In this document: one piece after another, positions 42,933 to 53,300 of the stretch
Layout of the letters: every line of letters begins with the position of its first letter
Position numbering within the stretch: position 1 is the first letter of the stretch
From: Gymnodinialimonas sp. 57CJ19
Lineage (GTDB): Bacteria > Pseudomonadota > Alphaproteobacteria > Rhodobacterales > Rhodobacteraceae
Direction of reading: 5' to 3'
DNA: 64,000 bases
Assembly (NCBI RefSeq): GCF_038396845.1
Contig: NZ_CP151587.1
Coordinates: 124,001-188,000, forward strand
The notes under the pieces: model-generated
Told to the model about the DNA's origin: nothing
Database searches by the model: none
The model's input: only the letters and a program-made list of their open reading frames with translations
Translations under genes and position numbers: made by a program

Positions 42933-44161
42933 GCGATCTCGCTCATGTTCCAGCCAAGGGCGCGTGCCACGGTGAAGATATCCTTGTCGCCGCGCCCGCA
43001 CATGTTCATGCAGATCAAGTGATCCTTGGGCAAATCACCCGCGATCTTGGCCACATGGGCCAACGCGTGGGATGGCTCTAGCGCCGGGATAATACCCTCG
43101 GTCTCACACGACAGCTGGAACGCCTCCAGCGCCTCCCTGTCAGTGATTGAAACATATTGCGCCCGACCAATCTCGTGCAGCCATGCGTGTTCCGGCCCGA
43201 TACCGGGGTAATCGAGCCCTGCGCTGATGGAATGCCCTTCAAGAATCTGCCCATCGTCATCTTGCAGCAGATAGGTCCGGTTCCCGTGCAGCACGCCGGG
43301 GCGCCCTCCGGTCAGGGATGCACAATGCTCCATCTTCTGATCAACGCCGTGGCCCCCTGCCTCGACCCCGATAATATTCACGTCCTTGTCGTCAAGAAAC
43401 GGGAAGAACAGCCCCATCGCGTTGGAGCCTCCACCAATCGCGGCAATCAACGTATCGGGCAAACGCCCCTCGGCGGCCATCATCTGCTCCTTGGCTTCCT
43501 TTCCGATAATGGCTTGGAAATCACGGACCATCGCAGGGTACGGATGTGGGCCCGCGACCGTGCCGATGCAGTAAAACGTGTCGCGCACGTTGGTCACCCA
43601 GTCACGCAACGCATCGTTCATGGCGTCTTTCAACGTGCCGCGCCCGCTGGTCACTGGCACAACTTCCGCGCCCAACAATTTCATGCGGAACACATTTGGG
43701 GCCTGACGCTCCACATCTGTGGCCCCCATATAGACCACACATTTCAGCCCGAACTTGGCGCAAACTGTCGCCGTCGCCACACCGTGCTGGCCCGCGCCCG
43801 TCTCCGCGATGATCCGCGTCTTTCCCATGCGCCGCGCCAAAATGATCTGGCCCAACACGTTGTTGATCTTATGAGCGCCCGTGTGGTTCAACTCATCGCG
43901 CTTGAGGTAAATCTTCGCGCCGCCCAACCGTTCCGTCAGCCGCTCGGCGTAATACAGAGGCGAGGGCCGCCCCACATAATGGGTCCACAGATCGTGCATC
44001 TCGGCCCAAAAACTATCGTCAGTCTTGGCGAACTCGTACTGCTTCTCCAACTCAAGGATCAGCGGCATCAGCGTCTCGGACACAAACCGCCCGCCGAAAT
44101 CCCCAAACCGGCCCTTCTCATCGGGGCCCGTCATAAAGCTGTTCAAAATGTCGTCCGGCAT
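42929..44161 (-). CDS. trpB: tryptophan synthase beta subunit
   Basis: This 410-residue PLP enzyme joins indole with serine to make tryptophan. The cofactor Lys98 is in [23 protein letters not shown] binds the phosphate, and EPSHALAH is near the C-terminus. GGAGA six bases before the ATG is a good site. It is downstream of trpF, with two GC-rich hairpins between. It should pair with TrpA encoded at 33543. Confidence 0.98.
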   Translation of the reverse strand: MPDDILNSFMTGPDEKGRFGDFGGRFVSETLMPLILELEKQYEFAKTDDSFWAEMHDLWTHYVGRPSPLYYAERLTERLGGAKIYLKRDELNHTGAHKINNVLGQIILARRMGKTRIIAETGAGQHGVATATVCAKFGLKCVVYMGATDVERQAPNVFRMKLLGAEVVPVTSGRGTLKDAMNDALRDWVTNVRDTFYCIGTVAGPHPYPAMVRDFQAIIGKEAKEQMMAAEGRLPDTLIAAIGGGSNAMGLFFPFLDDKDVNIIGVEAGGHGVDQKMEHCASLTGGRPGVLHGNRTYLLQDDDGQILEGHSISAGLDYPGIGPEHAWLHEIGRAQYVSITDREALEAFQLSCETEGIIPALEPSHALAHVAKIAGDLPKDHLICMNMCGRGDKDIFTVARALGWNMSEIA

Positions 44162-44224
44162 ATCGCGTCTCCATATCCTTGGGCACGCCCTGCCCTTCCT
44201 CGTTCTTTAAATATCCTGGGGGGC

Positions 44225-44313
44225 CAGGGGGGCAAGCCCCCCTGAAAGAAACTTGGGCCACGGGGGGCCTGCATAACTGGTAGCATCCTGGGGGTCTGGG
44301 GGCTTGCCCCCAG
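44225..44313. repeat. pair of GC-rich hairpins between trpF and trpB
   Basis: Two similar palindromes lie 50 bases apart: CAGGGGGGC-AA-GCCCCCCTG (44225-44244) and CTGGGGGC-TT-GCCCCCAG (44296-44313). Both are preceded by ATCCTGGGGG, so the unit appears duplicated. No T run follows on either strand. They look like a dispersed palindromic repeat or an mRNA stabilising structure. Confidence 0.7.
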
Positions 44314-44345
44314 CCGGTCGACGCGCGAAGCGCGGCGAAACACCT

Positions 44346-44990
44346 TCACCCCTCTAGCGCGCCGGCAAAGGCCATCATCTTGGCGGCGTCTTTCACGCCG
44401 GGCGCCGACTCGATCGCCGAGGATAAATCCACCTGGCGCGCGCCAGTCACGCGCACCGCCTCGGCCACGTTGCCCTGCGTCAACCCTCCGGCCAATATCC
44501 ACGGCACGGTCCAGTATTTGCGGCCGGCCAGAAGCGTCCAATCAAACGTCACCCCGTTGCCGCCCGGCAAGTCCGAGCCCTTGGGCTTCTTGGCATCAAT
44601 CAGCAGCTGATCCGCAACTTCGGCGTAGGTGTCGATCGCCGCCAGATCCCCCGCCTCGGCCACCGCGATGGCCTTCATCACCGGCAGGCCGTAGCGGGCG
44701 CGGATCTCGGCCACGCGCTCTGGCGTCTCGGAGCCGTGGAGCTGCAACATATCCAGAGGCACCTGCCCCACGATCTCATCCAGCGTCGCATCGTCAGCAT
44801 TCACCACCAGCGCCACCTTGGCGATGCCCACAGGCACCTCCAGCGCCAAGGCTCGCGCCTGCGCGACCGAGACATTGCGCGGCGACTTCGGAAAAAACAC
44901 AAAGCCCACGTAGCGTGCGCCCGCAGCGGCGGCGGCGGCCACGTCCTCGCGGCGGCTCAACCCGCAGAACTTGATCGAAACGTCTGCCAA
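44346..44990 (-). CDS. trpF: phosphoribosylanthranilate isomerase
   Basis: This (beta/alpha)8 isomerase of tryptophan synthesis (214 residues) has catalytic Cys9 in [13 protein letters not shown] and the general-acid Asp in [29 protein letters not shown] and [10 protein letters not shown] are family motifs. No ATG fits the conserved N-terminus. A TTG at 44990, giving (M)[10 protein letters not shown], matches homologue starts and lies four bases after the lapA stop, so reinitiation after lapA is likely. The frame is open far upstream inside lapA, but that part is unrelated. Confidence 0.93.
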   Translation of the reverse strand: MADVSIKFCGLSRREDVAAAAAAGARYVGFVFFPKSPRNVSVAQARALALEVPVGIAKVALVVNADDATLDEIVGQVPLDMLQLHGSETPERVAEIRARYGLPVMKAIAVAEAGDLAAIDTYAEVADQLLIDAKKPKGSDLPGGNGVTFDWTLLAGRKYWTVPWILAGGLTQGNVAEAVRVTGARQVDLSSAIESAPGVKDAAKMMAFAGALEG

Positions 44991-44994
44991 AGGA

Positions 44995-45363
44995 TCAACG
45001 CGCAGTGTCGGCGTCTTCGAGAATGGCGAGGACGTCATCCTGGCTTTCGCTCTTGCGACCTTTGACCGCGACGACCTCACGCTCCAGCTCTTTGGCCTTG
45101 CGGCGCTGGGTTCTGGCTTCCGCGCGGAAGCGATGCTCTCGCAGCCATTCCAGAATGAACCCCACGACGATGCCGACCAGAAGTGCCGCAGCCACGACAA
45201 CGAACAACGATACGTTCCACGCGTTCCGGATGCTCAGGGCGTCGGCAATGCCCTGCGGCATCAGGTTAAGCGTCACCGTTTCGCGATTGGCGAAAAACAG
45301 GAACACCAGCGCCAGCAGAACCAGCGCCAGGAACAGAAGTTTAATAAACCGCAGAATTTTCAA
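44995..45363 (-). CDS. lapA: LapA-domain (DUF1049) inner-membrane protein
   Basis: This 122-residue protein has two membrane helices ([24 protein letters not shown] and [21 protein letters not shown]) and a charged C-terminal helix ([22 protein letters not shown]). This matches LapA, linked to lipopolysaccharide assembly in E. coli. The order ihfB-lapA-trpF-trpB is common in Rhodobacteraceae. Confidence 0.9.
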   Translation of the reverse strand: MKILRFIKLLFLALVLLALVFLFFANRETVTLNLMPQGIADALSIRNAWNVSLFVVVAAALLVGIVVGFILEWLREHRFRAEARTQRRKAKELEREVVAVKGRKSESQDDVLAILEDADTAR

Positions 45364-45406
45364 AGCATCCCCCTTGGGCCTCTACGGCCACCAAGGACCG
45401 CCGCAC

Positions 45407-45694
45407 CTAGCTTTCGTGACCGTTCAGCCTGTCGCGTAGCAGTTTCCCGGCCTTGAAGAAAGGCACATGCTTTTCCTCGACCGAGACACTTTCGCCGGTG
45501 CGCGGATTGCGACCGATGCGGGCATCCCGTTTCTTCACCGAAAAGGCGCCGAAACCGCGCAGCTCAACGCGATCACCCGCGGCCAATGCATCAATTACTT
45601 CTTCGAAGATCGAATTAACAATCCGTTCAACATCACGCTGAAAAAGATGTGGGTTTTCATCAGAAAGCTTCTGAATCAGTTCGGATCGTATCAT
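45407..45694 (-). CDS. ihfB: integration host factor subunit beta
   Basis: This 95-residue HU/IHF-fold DNA-bending protein starts [33 protein letters not shown]. The DNA-binding arm carries [17 protein letters not shown] with the intercalating Pro, then [17 protein letters not shown]. Length and the IHF-beta N-terminus distinguish it from HU. It leads the ihfB-lapA-trpF-trpB series. Confidence 0.97.
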   Translation of the reverse strand: MIRSELIQKLSDENPHLFQRDVERIVNSIFEEVIDALAAGDRVELRGFGAFSVKKRDARIGRNPRTGESVSVEEKHVPFFKAGKLLRDRLNGHES

Positions 45695-45932
45695 GGATCA
45701 TCCCCCAAGGATCATTCGCGGCGTGGCAGTGCCGATTAGCTGGCACTATACCCACATTCACCGCTTAGTGAATACTCTAAAGCCATCCATTTCCGCGGCA
45801 AGCCCTTGCCAAACGCCTGTTTCCAAGCAGGATTTCACCGATCCGGGGGGGGCTGCACCCCCTTGGCGGTCTCAATAATCGCCGGGCTTAACACCCGATT
45901 CGCGCCGGGTTACTGCTGGATTCAGGGGGGAA

Positions 45933-46009
45933 TGGCGGGCCCAGAAGGACTCGAACCCTCAACCTGCCGATTAGAAGTCGGCTGCTCTATCCAGTTGAGC
46001 TATGGGCCC
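45933..46009 (-). tRNA. tRNA-Arg (anticodon TCT)
   Basis: The minus strand folds as a class I tRNA. Acceptor GGGCCCA pairs with TGGGCCC, followed by G and an encoded CCA. The D-loop is TAGCTCAACTGGATAGAGCA, the anticodon loop is CTTCTAA between GCCGA and TCGGC, and the T-arm is GAGGGTTCGAGTCCTTC. Anticodon TCT reads AGA/AGG. Confidence 0.97.
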
Positions 46010-46323
46010 GCTACGGCGCGGTGTAGCGCCTCTGGCCGGGTCCGGGAAGAGGCCGCGCACGACAAAATACGCATGGGCCCGAATTAGGGGCCTGAAGCGC
46101 GCGCCTTGGTGACAGAGTTCGGGTCTTCACCATAGCCACCAAAGTCATCCAGCGGGCTTTTTGCGTGGGGGGCACGACCTGATCGGGCCCGGTTTGCGTT
46201 ATGGATCGGCAATCCAAACAATAGCCTCTGATCCTTGTCTATATTTTCATCGAAAAGTTGATGCGAAAGCACGCTCCTGCCGCATCACGTTGCATTAAGG
46301 GCCAAAACCTCTAGCGTTGACGA
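46010..46323. other. upstream region of the Anbu cluster
   Basis: About 314 bases between tRNA-Arg (leftward) and the ATP-grasp gene (rightward), AT-richer near 46210-46280. It must hold the promoters of both, but I see no hexamer pair good enough to call. A minus-strand frame of 62 codons (46084-46272), ending in DDFGGYGEDPNSVTKARASGP-like text, has plausible codon use but no family match. Confidence 0.5.
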
Positions 46324-47748
46324 ATGGACAAACCACAATCGCACTTTAGCGAGATGTATGCCGGCAGCACCCCGCGCAGCCCCTACACCAAATACGATGC
46401 TTGGTTCGCCGGCCAGAACAACGCCCGGCTCGCCACCAAGTCGCAAGAGGCCGAGGCCTTCTTTCGCCGCACCGGCATCACGTTTAACGTCTACGGACAG
46501 CAAGATGCCGAGGAACGGTTGATCCCGTTTGATCTGGTGCCGCGCATTATCTCGTCTCGGGAATGGACCAAACTCTCAAAAGGGATCGAGCAGCGCGTCT
46601 ACGCGATCAACGCCTTTCTCCACGATATCTACAACCGCCAGGAAATCCTGCGGGCGGGCGTTATCCCGACCCAGCTTATCGCCCAGAACGAAGCATTCTT
46701 GCCGCAGATGATGGACTTCAGCCCGCCCGGCGATGTCTTTACCCATATCGTCGGCACCGACATTGTGCGCACCGGAGAGGATGATTTCTTCGTCCTCGAA
46801 GACAACGCCCGCACCCCATCGGGCGTCAGCTACATGCTGGAAAACCGCGAAACCATGCTGCAAATGTTTCCCGAGTTGTTCAGCAGCATTCGGGTGCAGC
46901 CGGTCAGCGACTACCCCAAGAACCTGCGCCGCTCGCTTGAGGCGTCGGCGCCCAAAAGTTGCTCCGGGCGGCCCTGCGTGGTGATCCTGACGCCGGGGAT
47001 TCACAACTCTGCGTACTTTGAACACAGCTTCCTGGCCGACCAGATGGGGGTCGAGCTTGTCGAAGGTCATGACCTGCGGGTGGTCGATGGCCACATCGCC
47101 ATGCGCACTACCAAAGGGTACCGCAAGATCGACGTGATCTACCGCCGCGTGGATGATGAATATCTGGACCCGCTGACCTTCAATCCTGCGTCGATGTTGG
47201 GTGTTCCCGGCATCATGGATGTGTATCGCGCGGGCAATATCACCATCGCAAACGCCCCCGGCACGGGCGTGGCTGATGACAAGGCGGTCTACAGCTATAT
47301 CCCTGATATCATACGCTTCTACACCGGAGAGCCGCCGATCCTGAAGAACGTGCAGACCTTCCGGTGCTCGGAGCCGGACAGCTTGAAATACGTCTTGGAA
47401 AACCTCGCTGATCTGGTGGTGAAAGAGGTCCACGGCTCAGGGGGCTACGGCATGTTGGTCGGCCCCGCTGCCAGCAAGAAAGAGCTGTCGGATTTCGCCG
47501 ACAAACTGCGCGCGCGCCCCGACAATTACATTGCTCAGCCGACGCTGTCGCTGTCGACGGTACCGATCTTCACCGAAAGCGGCCTTGCGCCGCGCCACGT
47601 CGATCTGCGCCCCTTCGCGCTGGTCTCGCCCAAGGGGGTGGACATCACGCCCGGCGGGTTGACCCGTGTGGCATTGACCGAGGGCTCTTTGGTGGTGAAC
47701 TCCAGCCAAGGCGGCGGCACCAAAGACACTTGGGTATTGGAAGACTGA
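46324..47748 (+). CDS. circularly permuted ATP-grasp protein of the Anbu cluster
   Basis: This 474-residue protein matches the circularly permuted ATP-grasp (DUF404/DUF407) family: YDAWFAGQNNARLATKSQEAEAFFRRTGITFNVY at the start, then FFVLEDNARTPSGVSYMLENRE, RVDDEYLDPLTF and VVKEVHGSGGYGMLVGP. ATP-grasp enzymes form amide bonds using an acyl-phosphate. In this conserved cluster it is thought to make a peptide-like product. It is followed one base later by the alpha-E gene. Substrate is unknown. Confidence 0.94.
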   Translation: MDKPQSHFSEMYAGSTPRSPYTKYDAWFAGQNNARLATKSQEAEAFFRRTGITFNVYGQQDAEERLIPFDLVPRIISSREWTKLSKGIEQRVYAINAFLHDIYNRQEILRAGVIPTQLIAQNEAFLPQMMDFSPPGDVFTHIVGTDIVRTGEDDFFVLEDNARTPSGVSYMLENRETMLQMFPELFSSIRVQPVSDYPKNLRRSLEASAPKSCSGRPCVVILTPGIHNSAYFEHSFLADQMGVELVEGHDLRVVDGHIAMRTTKGYRKIDVIYRRVDDEYLDPLTFNPASMLGVPGIMDVYRAGNITIANAPGTGVADDKAVYSYIPDIIRFYTGEPPILKNVQTFRCSEPDSLKYVLENLADLVVKEVHGSGGYGMLVGPAASKKELSDFADKLRARPDNYIAQPTLSLSTVPIFTESGLAPRHVDLRPFALVSPKGVDITPGGLTRVALTEGSLVVNSSQGGGTKDTWVLED

Positions 47749-47749
47749 T

Positions 47750-48691
47750 ATGTTGGGAAAAACCGCAGGTGGGCTTTACTGGATGTTCCGGTCTCTGGAA
47801 CGGGCCGAGAATACAGCACGTTTGATTGAAGCGGGCTTTCGGATCGCATTGACCCGCTCCAATAACGCCGAGGCTGAATGGCGCTCGGTCATTCAAACGC
47901 TGGCCGCGCAGCAGGCCTATGAGGCGATTTACGACGGCTACGATAGTGCGCAGGTGGTTAACTTCCTGTTGCGCGAACCGACCAACCCCAGCTCTGTGCT
48001 GTCGATCATCAAGTCGGCCCGTGACAACGCGCGGCTGGTGCGCACGGCGCTGACAACCGAGGTTTGGTCAGCGGTGAACGAGTCCTGGATGTTGTTCACT
48101 GACCTTCTGAAAGACGAAATTCCGCAAACGGAACTGCCCGCCATTCTGGCCACGATCCGGCAGCAATCGGGGTTGGTGCGCGGGGCGTTGCACGGCACCA
48201 TGTTGCGCAACGACGTTTATGACTTCTGCCGCCTTGGCACGTTTATCGAGCGGATGGACAACACCGCGCGGATCATCGACGTGAAGTATTACTCGCTTCT
48301 GCCTGCCCCGTCCTTCGTGGGCAGTCGCTTGGATAACGTGCAATGGGAAACCATGCTGCGGTCGGTCTCGGCGCATCGGTCATTTCGGTGGGCGGTGGAA
48401 GAGGATTTCAACGCCTCCACCATTGCCGAGTTCCTGATACTGGACCGCCGAATGCCTCGTGCCTTGGCCTTCAGTGCCGGAAAGGTTGTCAAAAGCCTGC
48501 AAAAACTGGGCGAGAACTACGGCGCATCGCCTGAATCCCATGAGATGGCGAACGTTCTCTGTGCCCGTTTGGTAAATCGCGATATCGACTCCATCTTCGA
48601 GGAAGGCCTGCACGAATTCGTTCGTTCGCTGATCGACAAGACAGCTGGCCTCGCTCACCAGATCGAGCTGGACTATAGGTTCGCGGCATGA
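47750..48691 (+). CDS. alpha-E domain protein of the Anbu cluster
   Basis: This 313-residue all-helical protein begins MLGKTAGGLYWMFRSLERAENTARLIEAGFR, the alpha-E signature, with FCRLGTFIERMDNTARIIDVKYYSLLP near 160. Such proteins always travel with the permuted ATP-grasp enzyme and are presumed to be its partner. Its stop overlaps the transglutaminase start by ATGA. Confidence 0.94.
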   Translation: MLGKTAGGLYWMFRSLERAENTARLIEAGFRIALTRSNNAEAEWRSVIQTLAAQQAYEAIYDGYDSAQVVNFLLREPTNPSSVLSIIKSARDNARLVRTALTTEVWSAVNESWMLFTDLLKDEIPQTELPAILATIRQQSGLVRGALHGTMLRNDVYDFCRLGTFIERMDNTARIIDVKYYSLLPAPSFVGSRLDNVQWETMLRSVSAHRSFRWAVEEDFNASTIAEFLILDRRMPRALAFSAGKVVKSLQKLGENYGASPESHEMANVLCARLVNRDIDSIFEEGLHEFVRSLIDKTAGLAHQIELDYRFAA

Positions 48692-49488
48692 TGGACCTCA
48701 GCATCACCCACACAACTGAATACGCCTATAGCGCCCCGGTGGACTACGCGCTGCAAAAAGTGCGGTTGCGCCCTCTGGCCTCTGTCATGCAATCGCTGGC
48801 GGATTGGTCGCTTGAGGTATCCGGCGGCAAGGTCGAGGCGAGCTACAGGGACCATCACGGCAATCACGTTGATCTGGTCAGCATCACGCCCGGCGAACAA
48901 GTGCTGCGCATCACGGCCAGCGGAAATGTCACAACCCTGAACGACACGGGCGTGCTTGGCCCCGTCCATGGCCGTGCGCCGCTGTGGCATTTCCGCCAAC
49001 CCACGGTTCTGACCATGCCGGGCGCGGCGATTGCCGCCTTGCCTCGCGTCCCGCCCGAGCCCGAGGCGCAACTCCCCGCGCTCCACGCTCTTTCCGCCAC
49101 GATCCTGGAGGCCCTGCCCTACAAGACGGGCACGACATCGGTGGACACAACCGCCGAAGAGGCCCTGCAAGGCAACAGCGGCGTATGTCAGGATCACGCG
49201 CAGATTTTCGTTGCCGCCGCCCGACAATCCGGCCTTCCGGCGCGTTATGTCAGCGGCTACCTGATGATCAACGATCAGGTCGTCCAGGAAGCCACCCACG
49301 CCTGGGCCGAGGTCTATGTGGATCGGATTGGCTGGGTTGGGTTTGACGTGTCCAACGGCGTGTCCCCGGATGAAAAATATGTCCGCATCGCCGTGGGCCG
49401 CGACGCCCGCGACGCCGCTCCGATCGAGGGACTTCGTTTAGGGACAGCCCAAGAAACGCTTATGGTATCTTTACAAGTCCAACAGTAG
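48688..49488 (+). CDS. transglutaminase-like cysteine protease of the Anbu cluster
   Basis: This 266-residue protein has an N-terminal beta domain (ITHTTEYAYSAPVDYALQKVRLRP) and a transglutaminase-like core with Cys in NSGVCQDHAQIFVAAAR, His in EATHAWAEVYV and Asp in GWVGFDVSNG. The core can cleave or form amide bonds. In this cluster it is presumed to process the product of the ATP-grasp enzyme. No signal peptide is seen. Confidence 0.94.
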   Translation: MMDLSITHTTEYAYSAPVDYALQKVRLRPLASVMQSLADWSLEVSGGKVEASYRDHHGNHVDLVSITPGEQVLRITASGNVTTLNDTGVLGPVHGRAPLWHFRQPTVLTMPGAAIAALPRVPPEPEAQLPALHALSATILEALPYKTGTTSVDTTAEEALQGNSGVCQDHAQIFVAAARQSGLPARYVSGYLMINDQVVQEATHAWAEVYVDRIGWVGFDVSNGVSPDEKYVRIAVGRDARDAAPIEGLRLGTAQETLMVSLQVQQ

Positions 49489-49526
49489 ACAGGGCGCGCA
49501 CCCTTCTAATCTGAATGTAGAGCTTC

Positions 49527-50258
49527 ATGACTTACTGTATCGGAATGCGACTGGACCGCGGGCTGGTTCTGATGTCGGACACGCGCACCAGCGCGGGCGT
49601 CGATAATTTTGCCGTCAGCAAGAAGATGTTCACTTGGGAAGTCCCCGGCGAACGGGCGATTACCATCATGACCGCCGGCAACCTTGCCACCACGCAATCC
49701 ATGATCAGCTTGCTGGAAGAGCGCTCCGTCTCCGAACAGGACCGCGATCCCAGCATTTTGCAAGAGCCCACGATGTTTCAGGTGGCGCGGCTGGTCGGGG
49801 CGACCCTGCGCGAGGTGATCTCAACCTCGTCTGCGTCGGGGCAAACGTCCGAGGATCAGTTCGGCGCGTCGATCATCGTTGCGGGGCAGATCAAGGGCGG
49901 CAAGCCCACGATCTTCATGATCTACCCGGAAGGGAACTTCATCGAGATCACCGATGACACGCCGTTCTTTCAGATTGGCGAAACCAAATACGGCAAGCCG
50001 ATCCTTGTGCGCGTCTATGATGCGGCGATGGACTTTGACGACGCCGTGAAGCTTCTGTTGGTGTCGTTCGATTCCACGGTGAAATCCAACCTCTCTGTCG
50101 GTCTCCCGTTCGACCTGCAAATCTATGAGAATGACAGCTTCTCGGTGGGCCGCACGACGCGGATCACGGCCGATGACCCGATTTATCAACAAATCTCGGA
50201 CGGGTGGGGCGATGCCTTGCGCGATGCGTTCGACGTGTTGCCGCGCTACAAACTCTGA
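49527..50258 (+). CDS. proteasome-like Ntn peptidase (Anbu/BPH type)
   Basis: This 243-residue Ntn-fold protein begins MTYCIGMRLDRGLVLMSDTRTSAG. After Met removal Thr would be the nucleophile, with Asp17 (SDTRTS) and a Lys near 32 (VSKKMF) in proteasome-like positions. Length and sequence match the Anbu (ancestral beta-subunit) family. It follows the transglutaminase gene by 38 bases. Anbu assembles into ring- or helix-like oligomers, but its natural substrate is not established. Confidence 0.93.
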   Translation: MTYCIGMRLDRGLVLMSDTRTSAGVDNFAVSKKMFTWEVPGERAITIMTAGNLATTQSMISLLEERSVSEQDRDPSILQEPTMFQVARLVGATLREVISTSSASGQTSEDQFGASIIVAGQIKGGKPTIFMIYPEGNFIEITDDTPFFQIGETKYGKPILVRVYDAAMDFDDAVKLLLVSFDSTVKSNLSVGLPFDLQIYENDSFSVGRTTRITADDPIYQQISDGWGDALRDAFDVLPRYKL

Positions 50259-50261
50259 CGT

Positions 50262-50303
50262 CCCCGTTGCCCCCCCGGCAGAGCGCCAGAGGGGGCAACG
50301 GGG
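50262..50303. terminator. long hairpin between the convergent Anbu and RND operons
   Basis: A perfect 13-bp inverted repeat, CCCCGTTGCCCCC (50262-50274) and GGGGGCAACGGGG (50291-50303), has a 16-base loop. There is no T run, but the position three bases after the Anbu stop and eight before the RND stop suggests a bidirectional transcript end. Confidence 0.65.
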
Positions 50304-50310
50304 GGCATCC

Positions 50311-53300
50311 CTACCCTGCCAAACGCGCCCGTTGATCCGCGCGCTTGAAGAACAGAAAGTAGAACACTGGCGCCGCGATCAATGTCAGCACCGAGGCAAA
50401 CGCCAACCCGCCCATGATCGTCACTGCCATCGACTGGAAGAACGCGTCCGAGATCAGCGGCAGCATCCCAAGGATCGTTGTGGCCGCCGCCAGGAACACC
50501 GGCCGCAAACGCGATGTAGAGGCTTCGACAATTGCGTCTTTCAAAGGCATGTCCGGCGTCGCTTCTCGGGTCAGGTCGATCTCTTCCACCAGGACGATGC
50601 CGTTCTTGATCAGCATCCCTGACAGGGACAGAAGCCCCAGAAGCGCGGTGAAGGTGAAGGGCAAACCCGCCCCCAATAACCCAAGGCTGACCCCGTTCAC
50701 GGCCATCGGCACCATTAGCCAAATGATGATCGGCTGGCGCAAGGCGTTGAACAACAGGACCGAGATCAGGACCATCACGATCAGGCTGACCGGCAATTGC
50801 CCTGCAAGGGAAGCCTGCGCATTGGTGGAGCTTTCAAGCTCTCCGCCCCATTCCATCGCGTAGCCTTCGGGCAGGGTCATCTCTTCAATGATCTCCCGCA
50901 CCTCGATCTGCACTTCGCTGGCCGTCATGTCGCGCGGGATATCGGCCCCCACCGTAATGACATTGGCCCGGTCCCGGCGGTGCACCAGCGTGTCTTGCGG
51001 CTCGAACGTGAACCCGTTGATGACCTGATGCATCGGCACGAAGCCGTTGCCGCTGTCGGAATACAGCAGGTAGTCGGTCAGGGCGATGCTGCCATCTTGT
51101 GGCCCGCGCAAAACGATGGGGATCTGGCGGTCCCCTTCGCGGAACGTACCGGCAGCGAGACCCTCGCTGGCGAACTGCATCATCTCGGTAATTTGAGACC
51201 GCGAGATACCCGCATCTTGGGCACGGTCTTCGGCATAGACCGGGCGCAGCACCAATTCACGCTCTCGCCAATCGTGGCGCGGCGAGATGATGTTGTCCGA
51301 GACACTGGCCATCCTTGCCATTGCCTCATCCGCCAGATCGCGCAGAACGTCTGGGTCACGGCCAAGGAAGCGCACTTCGATCGGCGCGCCGCCACCCGGC
51401 CCGAAGGCTAGCCGCATGACGCGGAATTCCCCTTGGGGCACCGCATTGGCGGCAAAGGCCTCCAGCTCGTTCATTTCTTCTTCGATCACGTCCAGTGACG
51501 TGACCCGCACGATCAGGTGGCCATAGCTGGGGTTCGGGTCTTCGCTGTCGTAGGTCAGCATGAAGCGTGACGCGCCCATCCCGGAGAAGGACGTCACCGC
51601 CTCCACTTCTTCACGCTCGCTCAACCAATCTTCCAACACCGCCATGTCCTCGGTCGTTTGTTGGATCGAGGCCCCTTGCGGCAATTGGTAGTGCACGAAG
51701 TAGAGCGGCGTGTTGCTGTCTGGAAAGAACTGCTGCCGGATTTGCCCGAACATCGCGTAGCACGCGACCGTGGTGACAATCAGCGCAGCGACCACGATCC
51801 AGCGGAATTGCAGGCAGACCCGCAGCACCGAGGCATAGCCCCGGAACAACGCGCCATCGTAGCTGCCCGCCCCTTCGCCGGTGGTGCCTTTCTTGAAGAA
51901 GTAATGCCCCAAAAGAGGCGTGGCGGTAAGGGCCAGCACCCAAGACAGCAGCAACGAAATTGCGATAACCGCGAAGAGGGAGAACAGGAACTCTCCCGTG
52001 GCGTCAGGGCTTAACCCGATTCCGGCGAAGGCCATGATCCCGATCACCGTGGCGCCCAACAGCGGGATTTGCGTCTTGTTGGCCGCCTCTGTCGCAGCAT
52101 CGCGGGACGATTTGCCCCGCGCCATGGCGATCTGCATCCCCTCCGCCACCACAATGGCGTTATCGACCAGCATCCCCATGGCGATAATCAGCGCGCCCAG
52201 GGAAATCCGCTCCATCTCGATGGAGGACAACATCATGAAAAACAGCGTGCCCACCACGGTCAGCAGAAGGGTGCTGCCCACGACCACGGCGGCCCGCCAT
52301 CCCATGAACACCGCCAGAACCACCACAACGATGGTCACCGACATCAACAGGTTCACCAGGAAGGCATTGGATGCTTCTTCCACAACGATGTGCTGCTGGT
52401 AGACGGGCTCGACCGAGACGCCCAGGGGAATGACGCTTTCCAACTCGGCCAGACGCGCATCGACGCGGTGGCCCACTTCGACGATGTTCTCGGTCGATAT
52501 CCCGGCAACGCCCAGGGTGAAGGCCTCGGTCCCGTTGTGGCGCACGATCAGGTTGGGCGCGGCTTCTCGGGCGCGGAACACCTCGGCCACGTCGGTCAGG
52601 TTGATGATCTCTCCGCCGACACCCACCGAGAGCGTCGCGATCGCGGACACGGTATCGGACCCTTGGGGCCGCTGAATAAGCGTGCGCCCCTCGGTCGATT
52701 GCAGGGTGCCGCCGTCCACCATCTCGTCGGCCCCCGCAATGGCGGCCAGCATGGCCGCGGGGGGAATGCCAAGAGTCGTGGTCAGGGCCAGATCCGGCTC
52801 CACATAGATGACCTCGTTGGGCAGACCCGACAGCGCCACATCGGCTACCCCGTCCACCGCGAGCAATTCGCGGCGCAAGAAAGCGGCGATGCCGTTGATC
52901 TCGGCGTCGGTGTAGCCGTCCGCCGTCACCGCGAAATAGAGGCCAAACACGTCGCCGAAATTATCGTTCACAAAGGGATCGGACGCGCCGCTTGGCAGGG
53001 CGGCATCGGCCACACGGTTGCGCAGGTCTGACCAGATGGTGGGCAACTCGGTGCCGTCATATTGGTCGCGCATGTTGACCACGATCCACGACAGGCCGGG
53101 CTGGTTCATGGTGACGATGTCGTCCACCTCGCCCATGCTCTGGATCTCGGACTCGATCGCCTCCGAGACCTCCAGCGCCACTTCCTCCGCCGAGGCACCG
53201 GGATATTGCGTGACCACAATCGCGGTCTTGATGGTAAAGGCAGGGTCTTCCAGCCGCCCCAGGTTGGCGAAGCCCCAGATGCCGCCGATCAGGCAAATCA

